Shown piece after piece: positions 16,532 through 26,245 of a stretch of DNA of 64,000 nucleotides. The translations under genes were made by a program, and so were the position numbers. This DNA comes from Rhodobacter sp. (GTDB taxonomy: Bacteria > Pseudomonadota > Alphaproteobacteria > Rhodobacterales > Rhodobacteraceae), in the NCBI GenBank assembly GCA_020637595.1, contig JACKKE010000009.1:124001-188000 (forward strand), in the 5' to 3' direction. The number at the start of each line of letters is the position of its first letter. The first letter of the stretch is position 1. Below the pieces are notes generated by a model. That model searched no databases. It was given only the letters and a program-made list of their open reading frames with translations, and was not told the origin of the DNA.

Positions 16532-18388
16532 ATGGTTAGGACGATCCGGCTCACGGCGGCGCAGGCGATGGTGAAGTGGCTGTCGGTGCAGATGACCGAA
16601 GACGGCGAGCGTTTCATCGACGGGATGTGGGCGATCTTTGGTCATGGCAATGTGGCGGGCGTGGGCGAGGCGCTGCACGCCTATCGCGACGTGTTCCCGA
16701 CCTGGCGCGGCCAGAACGAGCAGACGATGGGCCATGCGGCCATCGCCTATGCCAAGGCGAAAAAGCGCACCCGCGCGCAGGCTGTGACCTCGTCCATCGG
16801 GCCGGGGGCCACGAACCTTGTGACCGCTGCTGCGCTGGCGCATGTCAATCGCCTGCCGATCCTGATCGTCGCGGGCGATGTCTTTGCCAACCGCCGCCCG
16901 GACCCGGTGCTGCAGCAGGTCGAGGATTTCGACGACGGCACGATCAGCGCCAACGACTGCTTCAAGCCGGTCAGCCGCTATTTCGACCGCATTACCCGGC
17001 CTGAGCATATCCTGTCGGCCCTGCCGCGCGCGCTGCGCACGATGACCGACCCCGCGAACTGCGGCCCGGCGACGATCGCCTTTTGTCAGGACGTGCAGAC
17101 CGAAGCCCATGACTATCCAGAGGCATTCTTTGAACCGCGCGTCTGGCACATTCGCCGCCCGGCACCGGATGCAGGGGAACTGGCGCGTGTTGCGGGCCTG
17201 ATCAAGGCCGCGAAGAACCCGGTGATCATCGCGGGCGGTGGGGTGGTCTACAGCCAGGCCGAAGCGGTGCTCGCCGACTTCGCGCTCAAGCACCAGATCC
17301 CGGTGGTCGAGACGCAGGCCGGAAAATCCTCGCTGGCGCAGGCGCATCCGATGAACTTCGGCGCCTCGGGCGTCGACGGCTCGGCAGCGGCGAATGCGGC
17401 GAGCGTCAAGGCCGACCTGATCCTTGGTGTCGGCACGCGGTTCCAGGACTTCACCACCGGCTCGCGGACGCTGTTCAGCGAGGGCGCTGTGCTCGTGTCG
17501 ATCAACATCCACGGCTATGACGCGGCCAAGCACGGCGCGGTCAGCCTCGTCGCCGATGCAAAGGTCGCTCTGGAGGCGCTGGCCGCCGCGATCGGGGATT
17601 ACAAAGTCGAGGCGCCGGATACCGGGGCCCGCGAAGACTGGCTGCGCGCGGTCGACGCCTATTGCGCGCGGCCCGACGATCAGGCGGCCCTGCCCACGGA
17701 CGGCCAGGTGATCGGCGCCGTGCAGCGCGCGACCGGCGAGAACGCGGTCGCCATGTGCGCGGCGGGCACCATGCCGGGGGCGCTCAAGCTCTTGTGGCAG
17801 CCCAGCCAGGGCGGCTATCACATGGAATACGGGTATTCTTGCATGGGCTACGAGATCGCCGGCGCGATGGGCATCAAGCTCGCCACGCCCCAACGCGAGG
17901 TGATCTGCTTCGTCGGCGACGGCAGCTACATGATGGCCAACAGCGAACTGGCCACCGCCGTGATGCGGCGCATTCCCTTCACCGTCGTGCTGACCGACAA
18001 CCGGGGCTATGGCTGCATCAACCGGCTGCAGACGCTGGGCTGCGCGGGCGAGGCGTTCAACAACATGTATGCCGATTGCGCGATCGAGGCCCAACCCGAG
18101 ATCGACTATGTCGCCCATGCCGCCGCGATGGGTGCGCACGCGGTCAAGGCCGCCGGCACCGATCAGCTCGAGGCCGAGATCAAGGCCGCACGGGGGCGCA
18201 CCATCCCCACCGTGATCGTGATCGAGACCACGGCGAAGGACTTCCCCGGCGTCGGGCTGAAGACCACGGCGGGCAGCCACGGGTTCTTCTGGGACGTGGC
18301 GGTTCCCGCCGTGTCCGACCGGCAAAAGCAGCGCGACCGCTATGCCGCTTACATCGAACAGATTGCCAACCAGAGCCTCGTCAACTGA
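16532..18388 (+). CDS. iolD: 3D-(3,5/4)-trihydroxycyclohexane-1,2-dione acylhydrolase
   Basis: The 618-residue ThDP enzyme has the catalytic Glu motif NEQTMGHAA (~residue 55), a central domain, and a PP domain with GDGSYMMANSE (~465) and TDNRGYGCI for the cofactor. It opens the ring of trihydroxycyclohexane-dione to 5-deoxy-glucuronate, the step between IolE and IolB, whose genes follow. Length and order match IolD of other proteobacteria. ATG 16532 has GAAGAG upstream. Confidence 0.93.
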   Translation: MVRTIRLTAAQAMVKWLSVQMTEDGERFIDGMWAIFGHGNVAGVGEALHAYRDVFPTWRGQNEQTMGHAAIAYAKAKKRTRAQAVTSSIGPGATNLVTAAALAHVNRLPILIVAGDVFANRRPDPVLQQVEDFDDGTISANDCFKPVSRYFDRITRPEHILSALPRALRTMTDPANCGPATIAFCQDVQTEAHDYPEAFFEPRVWHIRRPAPDAGELARVAGLIKAAKNPVIIAGGGVVYSQAEAVLADFALKHQIPVVETQAGKSSLAQAHPMNFGASGVDGSAAANAASVKADLILGVGTRFQDFTTGSRTLFSEGAVLVSINIHGYDAAKHGAVSLVADAKVALEALAAAIGDYKVEAPDTGAREDWLRAVDAYCARPDDQAALPTDGQVIGAVQRATGENAVAMCAAGTMPGALKLLWQPSQGGYHMEYGYSCMGYEIAGAMGIKLATPQREVICFVGDGSYMMANSELATAVMRRIPFTVVLTDNRGYGCINRLQTLGCAGEAFNNMYADCAIEAQPEIDYVAHAAAMGAHAVKAAGTDQLEAEIKAARGRTIPTVIVIETTAKDFPGVGLKTTAGSHGFFWDVAVPAVSDRQKQRDRYAAYIEQIANQSLVN

Positions 18389-18409
18389 GGCGCTTTGAAA
18401 GACACGACC

Positions 18410-19312
18410 ATGATCCGCTACGGCACCAACCCCATCGCCTGGGCCAACGACGACGACCAGACCCTCGGCGCCGACATCCCCACCAGCCGCATCCTGCACG
18501 AGGCGGGCGAGCTCATCGGTTTTGACGGCATCGAGAACGGCCACCGGTGGCCGCAGGACGACCCCGAGGCGCTGCGGGCGCTTCTGGCGGGCTATGGGCT
18601 CAAGTTCGTCTCGGGCTGGCATTCGCTGAACCTGCTGGCGAACAGCGTCGAGGACGAGATCAAGGCGATCCAGCCGCATCTCGACAAGCTCAAGCACAAC
18701 GGCTGCACGGTGGCGATCACCTGCGAGACCTCGAACTCGGTGCAGGGTCTGGCGCAACCGCTGAGCACCCGCCCGGTGCTGGACGCGGCCGGGATGAAAG
18801 ATTTTGGCGTGCGGGTCGAGGCGGTGGCGGCGCATTGCGCGGGGCAGGGGATCGACCTGGTCTATCACCACCACATGGGCACCGTGGTGCAATCGCCCGA
18901 GGACATCGACGCCTTCATGGCGGCGACCGGCCCGGCGACGAAGCTGCTGTTCGATGCCGGTCACTGCTATTTTGGCGGCGGCGATCCGGTCGCGGTGCTG
19001 ATGAAACACATCGGTCGCGTGCGCCACTTCCACGCCAAGAACGTGCGCCCCGCGGTGCAGGCAAAGGTCGAGGCCGAGGGCCTCTCGTTCATGGACGGTG
19101 TGCGGGCCGGGGTCTTCACCGTGCCTGGCGACCAGGAAGGCGCGGTCGACTTCGAGCCCCTGCTGGCGATCCTCGCGGCGAACCAATACGATGGCTGGAT
19201 CGTCATCGAAGCCGAGCAGGACCCGGCGGTGCGCAATCCGCTGATGTACCAGACGCTGGGCCTCGCGACGCTGAAACGCCTCGCCCGGAAAACCGGCCTC
19301 GACCCGCGCTGA
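18410..19312 (+). CDS. iolE: Inosose dehydratase
   Basis: The 300-residue TIM-barrel protein begins [12 protein letters not shown], typical of IolE. It carries metal-site residues in [10 protein letters not shown] (~residue 152), LFDAGHCYF (~182) and IVIEAEQDP (~265). It removes water from 2-keto-myo-inositol. The ATG at 18410 was preferred over an in-frame TTG at 18395 that starts 6 bases after the iolD stop. Immediate spacing to iolD and to the next small gene (10 bases) shows one operon. Confidence 0.92.
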   Translation: MIRYGTNPIAWANDDDQTLGADIPTSRILHEAGELIGFDGIENGHRWPQDDPEALRALLAGYGLKFVSGWHSLNLLANSVEDEIKAIQPHLDKLKHNGCTVAITCETSNSVQGLAQPLSTRPVLDAAGMKDFGVRVEAVAAHCAGQGIDLVYHHHMGTVVQSPEDIDAFMAATGPATKLLFDAGHCYFGGGDPVAVLMKHIGRVRHFHAKNVRPAVQAKVEAEGLSFMDGVRAGVFTVPGDQEGAVDFEPLLAILAANQYDGWIVIEAEQDPAVRNPLMYQTLGLATLKRLARKTGLDPR

Positions 19313-19322
19313 AAGGGCCCGC

Positions 19323-19526
19323 ATGCCGCTGATCGACGCAGACCACCCGTTCTTCCGCCCGCTCTGGCGACGCGTCGTCGTGGTGGCCTTCTGCCTCGGT
19401 TGGGCGGGGTTCGAGGCGCTCACACAGAGCCCCGGCTGGGCGCTGATGATCGGCGCGCTGGGGCTTTACGCGGCCTGGGTGCTGCTGGTCGACTGGCGCG
19501 ACCCCAAGGAGAAAGACAATGGCTGA
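19323..19526 (+). CDS. Small DUF3329-like membrane protein in the inositol operon
   Basis: The 67-residue product has a charged N-terminus (HPFFRPLWRRV) followed by two predicted membrane segments (~residues 17-33 and 40-57) and a charged tail. It resembles short DUF3329-type proteins found in Rhodobacterales genomes. It starts 10 bases after iolE and its last 8 bases overlap the start of iolB, so it is translated with the operon. Its function is unknown; it may help membrane association of a partner. Confidence 0.75.
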   Translation: MPLIDADHPFFRPLWRRVVVVAFCLGWAGFEALTQSPGWALMIGALGLYAAWVLLVDWRDPKEKDNG

Positions 19527-20313
19527 CCTCTTGCTCAAACCCTTCGGCACCCGCGGCGAGGTGCACCGCGTGACCCCGGCCTTGGCCGGCTGGCGCTATG
19601 TCGGCTTTGCGCTGCACCGGTTGCGGCCGGGCGACACCGCGTGCGGACTGACCGGCACCGACGAGGTGATCCTGGTGATGGTCGAGGGCAAGGCCCGCGT
19701 CACGGGCGCGGGCCAGGACTGGGGTGTTCTGGGCGACCGGATGAACGTCTTCGAGAAGACCCCACCGCATTGCCTCTACCTGCCGAACGGCTCCGACTGG
19801 ACGGCCGTGGCCGAGACCGATTGCATCGTCGCCGTCTGTGCGGCGCCGGGCAAGGGCAACCATCCTGCCCGCCACCTCGGCCCGGACGGCATCACCCTGA
19901 CCCAGCGCGGCACGGGCCAGAACACCCGCTGGATCAACAACATCGCTATGGAGGCCGCCGAGGTCGCCGACAGCCTGCTGGTCACCGAAGTCTTCACCCC
20001 GGCCGGCAACTGGTCCTCATACCCCAGCCACCGCCACGACGAGGACGACTTTCCCCGCATCACCTATCTCGAGGAAACCTACTACCACCGCCTGAACCCG
20101 CCGAATGGCTGGGGCATCCAGCGCGTCTATACCGAGGACGGAACGCTGGACGAAACCATGACCGTCAAGGACGGCGACGTCGTCCTCGTCCCCAAAGGCC
20201 ACCACCCCTGCGCCGCCCCCCACGGCATCGAGATGTACTACCTCAACGTCATGGCCGGGCCTTTGCGGAAATGGCGGTTCCAGGCCGATCCGGCGACAGA
20301 GCACCTGATGTGA
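19519..20313 (+). CDS. iolB: 5-deoxy-glucuronate isomerase
   Basis: The 264-residue bicupin has the IolB pattern. The C-terminal cupin contains SYPSHRHDEDD (~residues 164-174) with the metal-binding His, LEETYYHRLNPP, and LVPKGHHPCAAPHG near residue 230. It isomerises 5-deoxy-glucuronate to 2-deoxy-5-keto-gluconate for IolC. It is the last gene of the operon. iolA, needed for the final malonic-semialdehyde step, is not in the window. A weak 5-pair hairpin (20332-20345) lies after the stop. Confidence 0.92.
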   Translation: MADLLLKPFGTRGEVHRVTPALAGWRYVGFALHRLRPGDTACGLTGTDEVILVMVEGKARVTGAGQDWGVLGDRMNVFEKTPPHCLYLPNGSDWTAVAETDCIVAVCAAPGKGNHPARHLGPDGITLTQRGTGQNTRWINNIAMEAAEVADSLLVTEVFTPAGNWSSYPSHRHDEDDFPRITYLEETYYHRLNPPNGWGIQRVYTEDGTLDETMTVKDGDVVLVPKGHHPCAAPHGIEMYYLNVMAGPLRKWRFQADPATEHLM

Positions 20314-20379
20314 AACTCCACAAAATATCGCTTCGCTAAGGCGAATCTTCCACCGTCAGCTCCTGTATCCTACCAAAAG

Positions 20380-20715
20380 CTGTCGCCCCCTTCCCGGGGG
20401 GCGCGGATCGAAACGGACCGAACCCGGCGCCAGTCCTTCAACCTGCCGACCATGATCTCAATCCGGTTCCGCCGTTTGTCGTAGCGGACGACCTGGCCGC
20501 GTGACTTCCGGCCCGGGATGCAGGCCCGTATGCCCTTGTCTTTCAAGGCGTCCCGAAACCAGTCGGCATCATAGCTCCGGTCGGCGAGCAGCCAATCCCT
20601 CGAAGATCCCGGCAAGCACACCCAGATCGCTCCACCGTTTCCAACGGTTGTAAAGGGTCTTGTGCGGGCCGCATTCCCTGGGCGCATCTCGCTACCGCAA
20701 CCCATTGCGATTTCC
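20380..20715 (-). pseudogene. IS5-family transposase remnant
   Basis: On the minus strand the N-terminal part reads NGLR-stop-RDAPRECGPHK followed by TLYNRWKRWSDLGV, where a TGG codon has become TAG. It then joins, in another frame, DWLLADRSYDADWFRDALKD, GIRACIPGRKSRG and NRIEIMVGRLKDWRR. These are the start and end of an IS5/IS427-type DDE transposase with about 120 residues of the middle missing. The last helix is scrambled. No terminal inverted repeats are evident. It separates the inositol operon from the degradative cluster. Bases 20314-20379 and 20716-20872 hold no gene. Confidence 0.8.
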
Positions 20716-20760
20716 ATTACTCCAGAGCTGCCCTCGGGGGGGGATGCGCGCAGCGCAGAG

Positions 20761-20779
20761 GGGGGGCAGAAAGCCCCCC
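20761..20779. terminator. GC hairpin between convergent regions
   Basis: GGGGGGC (20761-20767) and GCCCCCC (20773-20779) pair perfectly over a 5-base loop, followed on the plus strand by TT only. It is 94 bases downstream of the acyl-CoA ligase stop and may end that minus-strand transcript, with or without Rho. Confidence 0.4.
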
Positions 20780-20872
20780 TTGCCGAGCGCAGCGAGGCCC
20801 CCGGGTCGCCCGAGGCGCCTGCGCCGAAGGCGGAGGGGACGAGGGCGAAACCCCGCGCCGGCGGCGGCGGTG

Positions 20873-22498
20873 TCAGGCGGTGGCGAGGTAATCCTTCCAC
20901 ACCGCCCGCATCGCCTTCTTGTCCAGCTTGCCTGTGGCCGTCAGTGGCAGGCTGTCGACAAAGACGATGGCGTCAGGCAGCCACCAATGGGCGACCTTGT
21001 CCTCCAGCACCGCGCGGATTTCGGCAGGCTCCGGCGCGGTGTCGCGCTTGCGCACGACCAGCATCAACGGGCGCTCCTGCCATTTCTCGTGATAGACGCC
21101 GATCACCGCCGCGGCCTCGACCGCCGGGTGGCCAAGGGCGGCGTTCTCGAGGTCGATCGAGGAAATCCATTCCCCGCCCGACTTGATGACGTCCTTTGCC
21201 CGGTCGGTCAGCGTGACGAAGCCCTCGGTGTCGATCCGGGCCACATCGCCGGTCGCGAACCAGCCGTCCGCGTCCAGCACCTGTCCGCCGACCCCGCCGT
21301 AATAGCCCGAGGTCACCCAGGGCCCGCGCACCTTCAGTTCGCCCGAGGCGCTGCCGTCCTGCGGCAGTTCCTGGCCGTCCTCGCCCACGATCTTCAGTTC
21401 CACCCCGAACATCGCCCGCCCCTGCCGGGTCAGCACGTCCAGCTTTCCGTCCAGCCCCAGGGCCTGCTGGTGCGGCAGCAGCGTGGCGACGGTGGCGACC
21501 GGGCTCGTCTCGCTCATACCCCAGGCCTGAAAGGCGTGCACGCCCGCCTCGTGGAACCGCCTGAGCAAGGCGCGCGGCGCGGCCGAGCCGCCGATCAGCA
21601 CCCGCTCGAACGGCAGGGTTGCCGGGTCGATGCCGGCCTCGTCGAGGTATTTGAACAAGCCGATCCAGACAGTCGGCACGCCCAGCGACAGGGTGCACCC
21701 CTCGGCCCGGGCGAGGTCATAGAGGCTCTGCCCGTCCAGTTTCAGCCCCGGCAGCACCAGTTTCGCCCCGCACATGGCCGAGGCATAGGGGATCCCCCAG
21801 GCGTTGACGTGAAAGAGCGGCACCGCCAGCAGCGTGGCATCGGCGCGTGACAGGTGCAGACCATCCGCGGCACAGCACAGAAAGGCGTGCAGCACCGTCG
21901 AGCGGTGGGAATAGAGCACCCCCTTGGGGTTGCCGGTGGTGCCCGAGGTATAGCACAGGCCCGAGGCCTGGCGCTCGTCGAAGCTGGGCCAGACCAGGGC
22001 GCCGTCCTCGGCGGCCAGCACGGTCTCATAGCACACCAGGTCGTCGCGGCCGGCGGGCATGTGCGCCGCGTCGGTCATCACCACCGCGTGGCGCAGCGTC
22101 GGCAGCTTGTCCATCTGCGCGTCGACCAGCGGCAGGAAGGGCAGGTCGAACAGCAGCACCTCGGCGCCGCCGTGGTTCAGGATATAGTCGATCTGCTCAG
22201 GATAGAGACGGGGGTTCACGGTGTGCAGCACCGCCCCGATCCCCGCCACGGCATAGTAGAGTTCGAGATGCCTGTGGGTGTTCCAGGCCAGCGTCGCCAC
22301 CCGGTCGCCGGGTTTGACGCCCATGCGCTGCAGGGCCTGCGCCATCTGCCGCGCGCGGCGGGCGATACCAGCCCAGTCCGTGCGCACCACCGGACCCTCG
22401 CAGGGAACCGAGACGATTTCGCTGGCAGGGTGATAGCGCTCGGCGTGGGTGAGAAGGGACGAGATCAGCAGGGGCCGATCCTGCATCAGGCCGAACAT
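20873..22498 (-). CDS. Medium/long-chain fatty-acid-type acyl-CoA ligase
   Basis: The 541-residue product is an adenylate-forming ligase. It has the AMP-binding loop [11 protein letters not shown] (~residue 186), WGMSETSP (~335), GWFATGD (~430), the hinge [13 protein letters not shown] (~450), and the C-terminal [10 protein letters not shown] with the catalytic Lys. It activates a carboxylic acid as its CoA thioester with ATP. The start at 22498 has GGAGA six bases upstream; the ATG at 22504 abuts that element and is less likely. It follows the monooxygenase gene, so it may activate the acid released after ester cleavage of the Baeyer-Villiger product. Confidence 0.88.
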   Translation of the reverse strand: MFGLMQDRPLLISSLLTHAERYHPASEIVSVPCEGPVVRTDWAGIARRARQMAQALQRMGVKPGDRVATLAWNTHRHLELYYAVAGIGAVLHTVNPRLYPEQIDYILNHGGAEVLLFDLPFLPLVDAQMDKLPTLRHAVVMTDAAHMPAGRDDLVCYETVLAAEDGALVWPSFDERQASGLCYTSGTTGNPKGVLYSHRSTVLHAFLCCAADGLHLSRADATLLAVPLFHVNAWGIPYASAMCGAKLVLPGLKLDGQSLYDLARAEGCTLSLGVPTVWIGLFKYLDEAGIDPATLPFERVLIGGSAAPRALLRRFHEAGVHAFQAWGMSETSPVATVATLLPHQQALGLDGKLDVLTRQGRAMFGVELKIVGEDGQELPQDGSASGELKVRGPWVTSGYYGGVGGQVLDADGWFATGDVARIDTEGFVTLTDRAKDVIKSGGEWISSIDLENAALGHPAVEAAAVIGVYHEKWQERPLMLVVRKRDTAPEPAEIRAVLEDKVAHWWLPDAIVFVDSLPLTATGKLDKKAMRAVWKDYLATA

Positions 22499-22573
22499 GG
22501 GCATTCTCCGGTCGAATGGGGGGCAGCCCGGCCGCGATGGCGCGCGGCCGGGGACATCACAGGCCGGTCGCGG

Positions 22574-24214
22574 TCAGTGCGCGGCGGCTTCGAGGGTTTT
22601 CGCCGGCTCGAACGCCAGATCGCGATAGCCGTTCGCGGCGACCGCCTCGCAGGCCTCGCGATACTTGTGAAAGCCGCCGGTCCACATCAGCATGCCCTGC
22701 GGCTTGCCCTTGACGTTGGCGCCGACCCACCAGGTCTTTGCCTTGGTCATCAGGTTGCCCTGCGCAAGGCGGCGGATCTGCTCCATCCACGCGTCCTCGG
22801 GGGCAAGGCGGGCCTCGACGGCGCCCAGCCCCTCGCGCTGCATGTGGCGGATGACATTGGCGGCGAAATCCACGTCGTTCTCGCTGATCGTGATGATGTT
22901 GGCCAGCGCCGCCGGACCATTCGGACCGGTGGACATGAACAGGTTGGGGAAGCCCTCCATCAGGATGCCGAACAACGAGCGCGGCCCGTCCTGCCATTTC
23001 TCCGACAGCTTGCGCCCGCCGCGGCCGGTGATCTCGAACGACAGCATCGCGCCGGTCAGCGCGTCATACCCGGTGGCGAGGATCAGGACATCCAGCTCGG
23101 TCACTCCCGATTGCGTGCGGATGCCGGTCTCGGTGATCTCGACGATCGGATCCTCGAGGCAATCCACCAGATGCACGTTGGGCAGGTTGTAGGTCTCGTA
23201 GTAACCCGAATCGAGGCAGGGCCGGCGGGCAAAGATCGGATAGCCCCGGGGTTTCAGCTTTTCTGCCAGAACCGGATCCTTGACCGCCTCGCCGATCTTG
23301 TCGCGCACGAAATCCGCGACCTGATCGTTGGCGTCCTGGTTGGTCATCAGATCCGAGAAGATGCCGAGGAAGGTATGCCCGCCATGCGCCCAGGCTTCCT
23401 CCATCAACTCCTGCCGGTGATCGGGCGGCAGGCTGAAGAACGGCCGGGTCGAGACCGGCCGCGCGCCGCCGGTCGGGTTCATCCGGCACGCGGCGCGGAT
23501 CGCCGCATAGTTGCGCTTCAGCTCGGCGGTATAGTCCGCGCTGTGCTTGCGGTTGCGCATCGGCAGGGTGAAGCTGGGCGTGCGCTGGAAGACGAAAAGC
23601 TCGCAATCGGTGCGGCCCAGCGTCTGGATGATCTGCATGCCACTCGATCCGGTGCCCAGCACGCCGATCCGCTTGCCCTTCAGGTCAACGGGGTCATGCG
23701 GCCATTTCGCCGCGCGCAGCAACGGCCCCTTGAAGCGGCTGATTCCGGGAATGTCGGGGTCGGTCGGTTTGGACAGAGGGCCGGTCGACATGACGCAATA
23801 GGGCGCCTCGAGCACATTGCCGTCATCGGTGCGCACCACCCAGAGCTGGCGTGCATCGTCCCAGTTCGCGGCCTCGACCCGGGTGTTGAAGCGGTAGTGC
23901 TTGCGCAGATCCAGGCGGTCGGCGACGAAATTGGCATAGGCCAGGATTTCGGGCTGGGCGGCGAATTGCTCGGACCAGGTCCAGTCCTGCTGCACCTCCT
24001 CCGAGAAGCCATAGCTGTAGTCGACCGCCAGAAGGTCGCAGCGCGCACCCGGATAGCGATTCCAGTACCACACGCCACCGACATCGCCGCCTTCCTCGAT
24101 GCTGACAATGTCGAGGCCCATCTCGCGGAACTTCCAGGTGGCATACATGCCCCCGAAGCCTGCGCCCACGATCACCATATCGACGCGCTGCGCCTTGGTC
24201 TGGTTTCGTTCCAT
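22574..24214 (-). CDS. Baeyer-Villiger-type flavin monooxygenase with atypical fingerprint
   Basis: The 546-residue product has the FAD Rossmann motif GAGFGG (~residues 17-22), the NADPH motif GTGSSG (~187-192) and the overall length of cyclohexanone/phenylacetone monooxygenases. The type I BVMO fingerprint FxGxxxHxxxWP is present except that the His is Arg (FKGPLLRAAKWP, ~161-172; the Arg codon is 23716-23714). The second signature GTGSSGMQ is intact. It should insert oxygen next to a ketone, or oxidise another substrate if the His matters. The start 24214 has GGAGGA nine bases upstream; the ATG at 24223 abuts it. It is probably cotranscribed with the ligase and controlled by the IclR site just upstream. 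Confidence 0.88.
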   Translation of the reverse strand: MERNQTKAQRVDMVIVGAGFGGMYATWKFREMGLDIVSIEEGGDVGGVWYWNRYPGARCDLLAVDYSYGFSEEVQQDWTWSEQFAAQPEILAYANFVADRLDLRKHYRFNTRVEAANWDDARQLWVVRTDDGNVLEAPYCVMSTGPLSKPTDPDIPGISRFKGPLLRAAKWPHDPVDLKGKRIGVLGTGSSGMQIIQTLGRTDCELFVFQRTPSFTLPMRNRKHSADYTAELKRNYAAIRAACRMNPTGGARPVSTRPFFSLPPDHRQELMEEAWAHGGHTFLGIFSDLMTNQDANDQVADFVRDKIGEAVKDPVLAEKLKPRGYPIFARRPCLDSGYYETYNLPNVHLVDCLEDPIVEITETGIRTQSGVTELDVLILATGYDALTGAMLSFEITGRGGRKLSEKWQDGPRSLFGILMEGFPNLFMSTGPNGPAALANIITISENDVDFAANVIRHMQREGLGAVEARLAPEDAWMEQIRRLAQGNLMTKAKTWWVGANVKGKPQGMLMWTGGFHKYREACEAVAANGYRDLAFEPAKTLEAAAH

Positions 24215-24382
24215 ATCCGCCATTCCTCCGACTGGGGCTCCCCGCGGGGCGGACCCGGACGGACGCTCGCCGCCCCTCCCTGCCGCCGAAACACGGCCCT
24301 CCTCCTGGGCCGTCCGCCGTTGGAGGGGATGCTGCCGTGTCCGGCCGAAGCGATCAACACTTCAGCCGAGTTGGGCGAAACA

Positions 24383-24396
24383 TTCACAGGTGTGAA
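24383..24396. promoter_or_regulatory. IclR-type operator TTCACA-GG-TGTGAA (site 1)
   Basis: Perfect 6-base arms flank a 2-base centre. The site lies about 170 bases upstream of the monooxygenase start and just past the stop of the IclR gene. The same arms occur in site 2 on the other side of that gene, so the pair probably binds the IclR protein encoded between them. Confidence 0.6.
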
Positions 24397-24406
24397 AAAC
24401 GCCGGG

Positions 24407-25186
24407 CTACAGCTCGATGTGGATCGGGGTGTCGAAATCGGGCGCGCGCTGGGCCGACCGGGCGGCGGTCATCAGCGCGCCGAGGTATTTCTCAAAGTTC
24501 TTCCTGACCCGCTCGGCCACCCCCCCCAACGCCAGCGTGACCGGGCTGCCGAGGATCGTGCCGGGCATCAGAACGGCGATGGTCGCGCCGCCGGCAAAGG
24601 GGACCCCCTCGGCCCAGCCATAGCCTTTCAGGCGGATCTCTTCGATACGCTTGAATATCTCGGGCACCAGCACCCGTTCGGCCGGGTTCTGCGTGGCGAT
24701 GTTGGCGCGACGCACCATGTTTTCGATCTTGTCATCGGGCATCGTCGCCAGCAGAACCCAGCCCGCTGCCGATAGTGTGATCGGCCGAACCGTGCCCTCG
24801 TCGATGTAGAACCGCAGGGCGTGCAGCGACTGCTTGGTCTTCAGATATTGCAGGTAGACGTCGTTGCGGGTGCCGACGAACACCCCTTCGCTGGTGATCG
24901 CATGCACGTCGTTCATGGCGTCGATCACCTGGCCCGCCCCGAACAGGGCGCGTGGCACCCAGTCGCCCAGCCCGGTCACCTTGGTGGTCGGGAAATAGAC
25001 CCGCTTGACCCGATCGTAGTTCAGATAACCAAGATTTACCAAGGTCTTGAGCAGGACCGTGGTGCTGGACAACGGATAGCCGAGGTCGGTCGACAACTCG
25101 GACATCGTGCGCGGCTGCTGGCTCAAACGGAAGTGTTCGAGGATCTCGAAGGCACGGACGGCGGATTTCACCTGGGCGTTCGACAT
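24407..25186 (-). CDS. IclR-family transcriptional regulator
   Basis: The 259-residue protein has an N-terminal winged helix-turn-helix (AFEILEHFRLSQQPRTMSEL, then YPLSSTTVLLKTL, residues ~14-60) and an IclR effector domain (~80-250) ending in the family-typical GGVAERVRKNFEKYLGAL stretch. ATG 25186 has GAGGA upstream; an in-frame start at 25252 would run through an operator. Palindromes TTCACA-N2-TGTGAA lie on both sides of the gene, one over its own leader and one before the monooxygenase, indicating autoregulation and control of the degradation operon and perhaps of the divergent SDR cluster. Confidence 0.88.
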   Translation of the reverse strand: MSNAQVKSAVRAFEILEHFRLSQQPRTMSELSTDLGYPLSSTTVLLKTLVNLGYLNYDRVKRVYFPTTKVTGLGDWVPRALFGAGQVIDAMNDVHAITSEGVFVGTRNDVYLQYLKTKQSLHALRFYIDEGTVRPITLSAAGWVLLATMPDDKIENMVRRANIATQNPAERVLVPEIFKRIEEIRLKGYGWAEGVPFAGGATIAVLMPGTILGSPVTLALGGVAERVRKNFEKYLGALMTAARSAQRAPDFDTPIHIEL

Positions 25187-25203
25187 GGGCTGGTCCTCAT
25201 GGA

Positions 25204-25219
25204 TTTCACAAGTGTGAAA
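25204..25219. promoter_or_regulatory. IclR-type operator TTTCACA-AG-TGTGAAA (site 2)
   Basis: Perfect 7-base arms flank a 2-base centre, 17 bases upstream of the IclR start. It is in the divergent region between that gene and the SDR cluster, where binding could affect both directions. A second palindrome, ATTGC-CCGT-GCAAT (25256-25269), lies further into the same region. Confidence 0.6.
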
Positions 25220-25419
25220 CTCGAATTCACCTACAGAATTTCCTCGCCTCATGCAATTGCCCGTGCAATCGTCCCCCCATCAAGGCCGACCGACGGCCCA
25301 TGCCATCACCGCAGCGCCAGCCGAGCGCGCCTGCCGCCCTGTGCGGCCGGGCCCGGGCGGCCGTGACAGCGGGGCGGGGCGGACGGGCGGACGGACGCGG
25401 AAGGGAGGACGCGAGCCGA

Positions 25420-26195
<776 letters not shown>

Positions 26196-26245
26196 TCAGG
26201 ATTTGGTCGGGCAGGAGGGGCCCGGCCGCACCCAGGGAGAAGACC

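Noticed and set aside
15605..19423. A 1272-codon open frame on the minus strand opposite iolC, iolD and iolE
   Set aside because: It is rich in Arg, Gly and His, has no recognisable domain, and lies opposite three well-supported genes. High GC codon bias removes stops from the complementary frame.
21854..24775. A 973-codon plus-strand frame opposite the ligase, monooxygenase and IclR genes
   Set aside because: Low-complexity composition without motifs; the minus-strand genes have clear catalytic motifs and ribosome sites.
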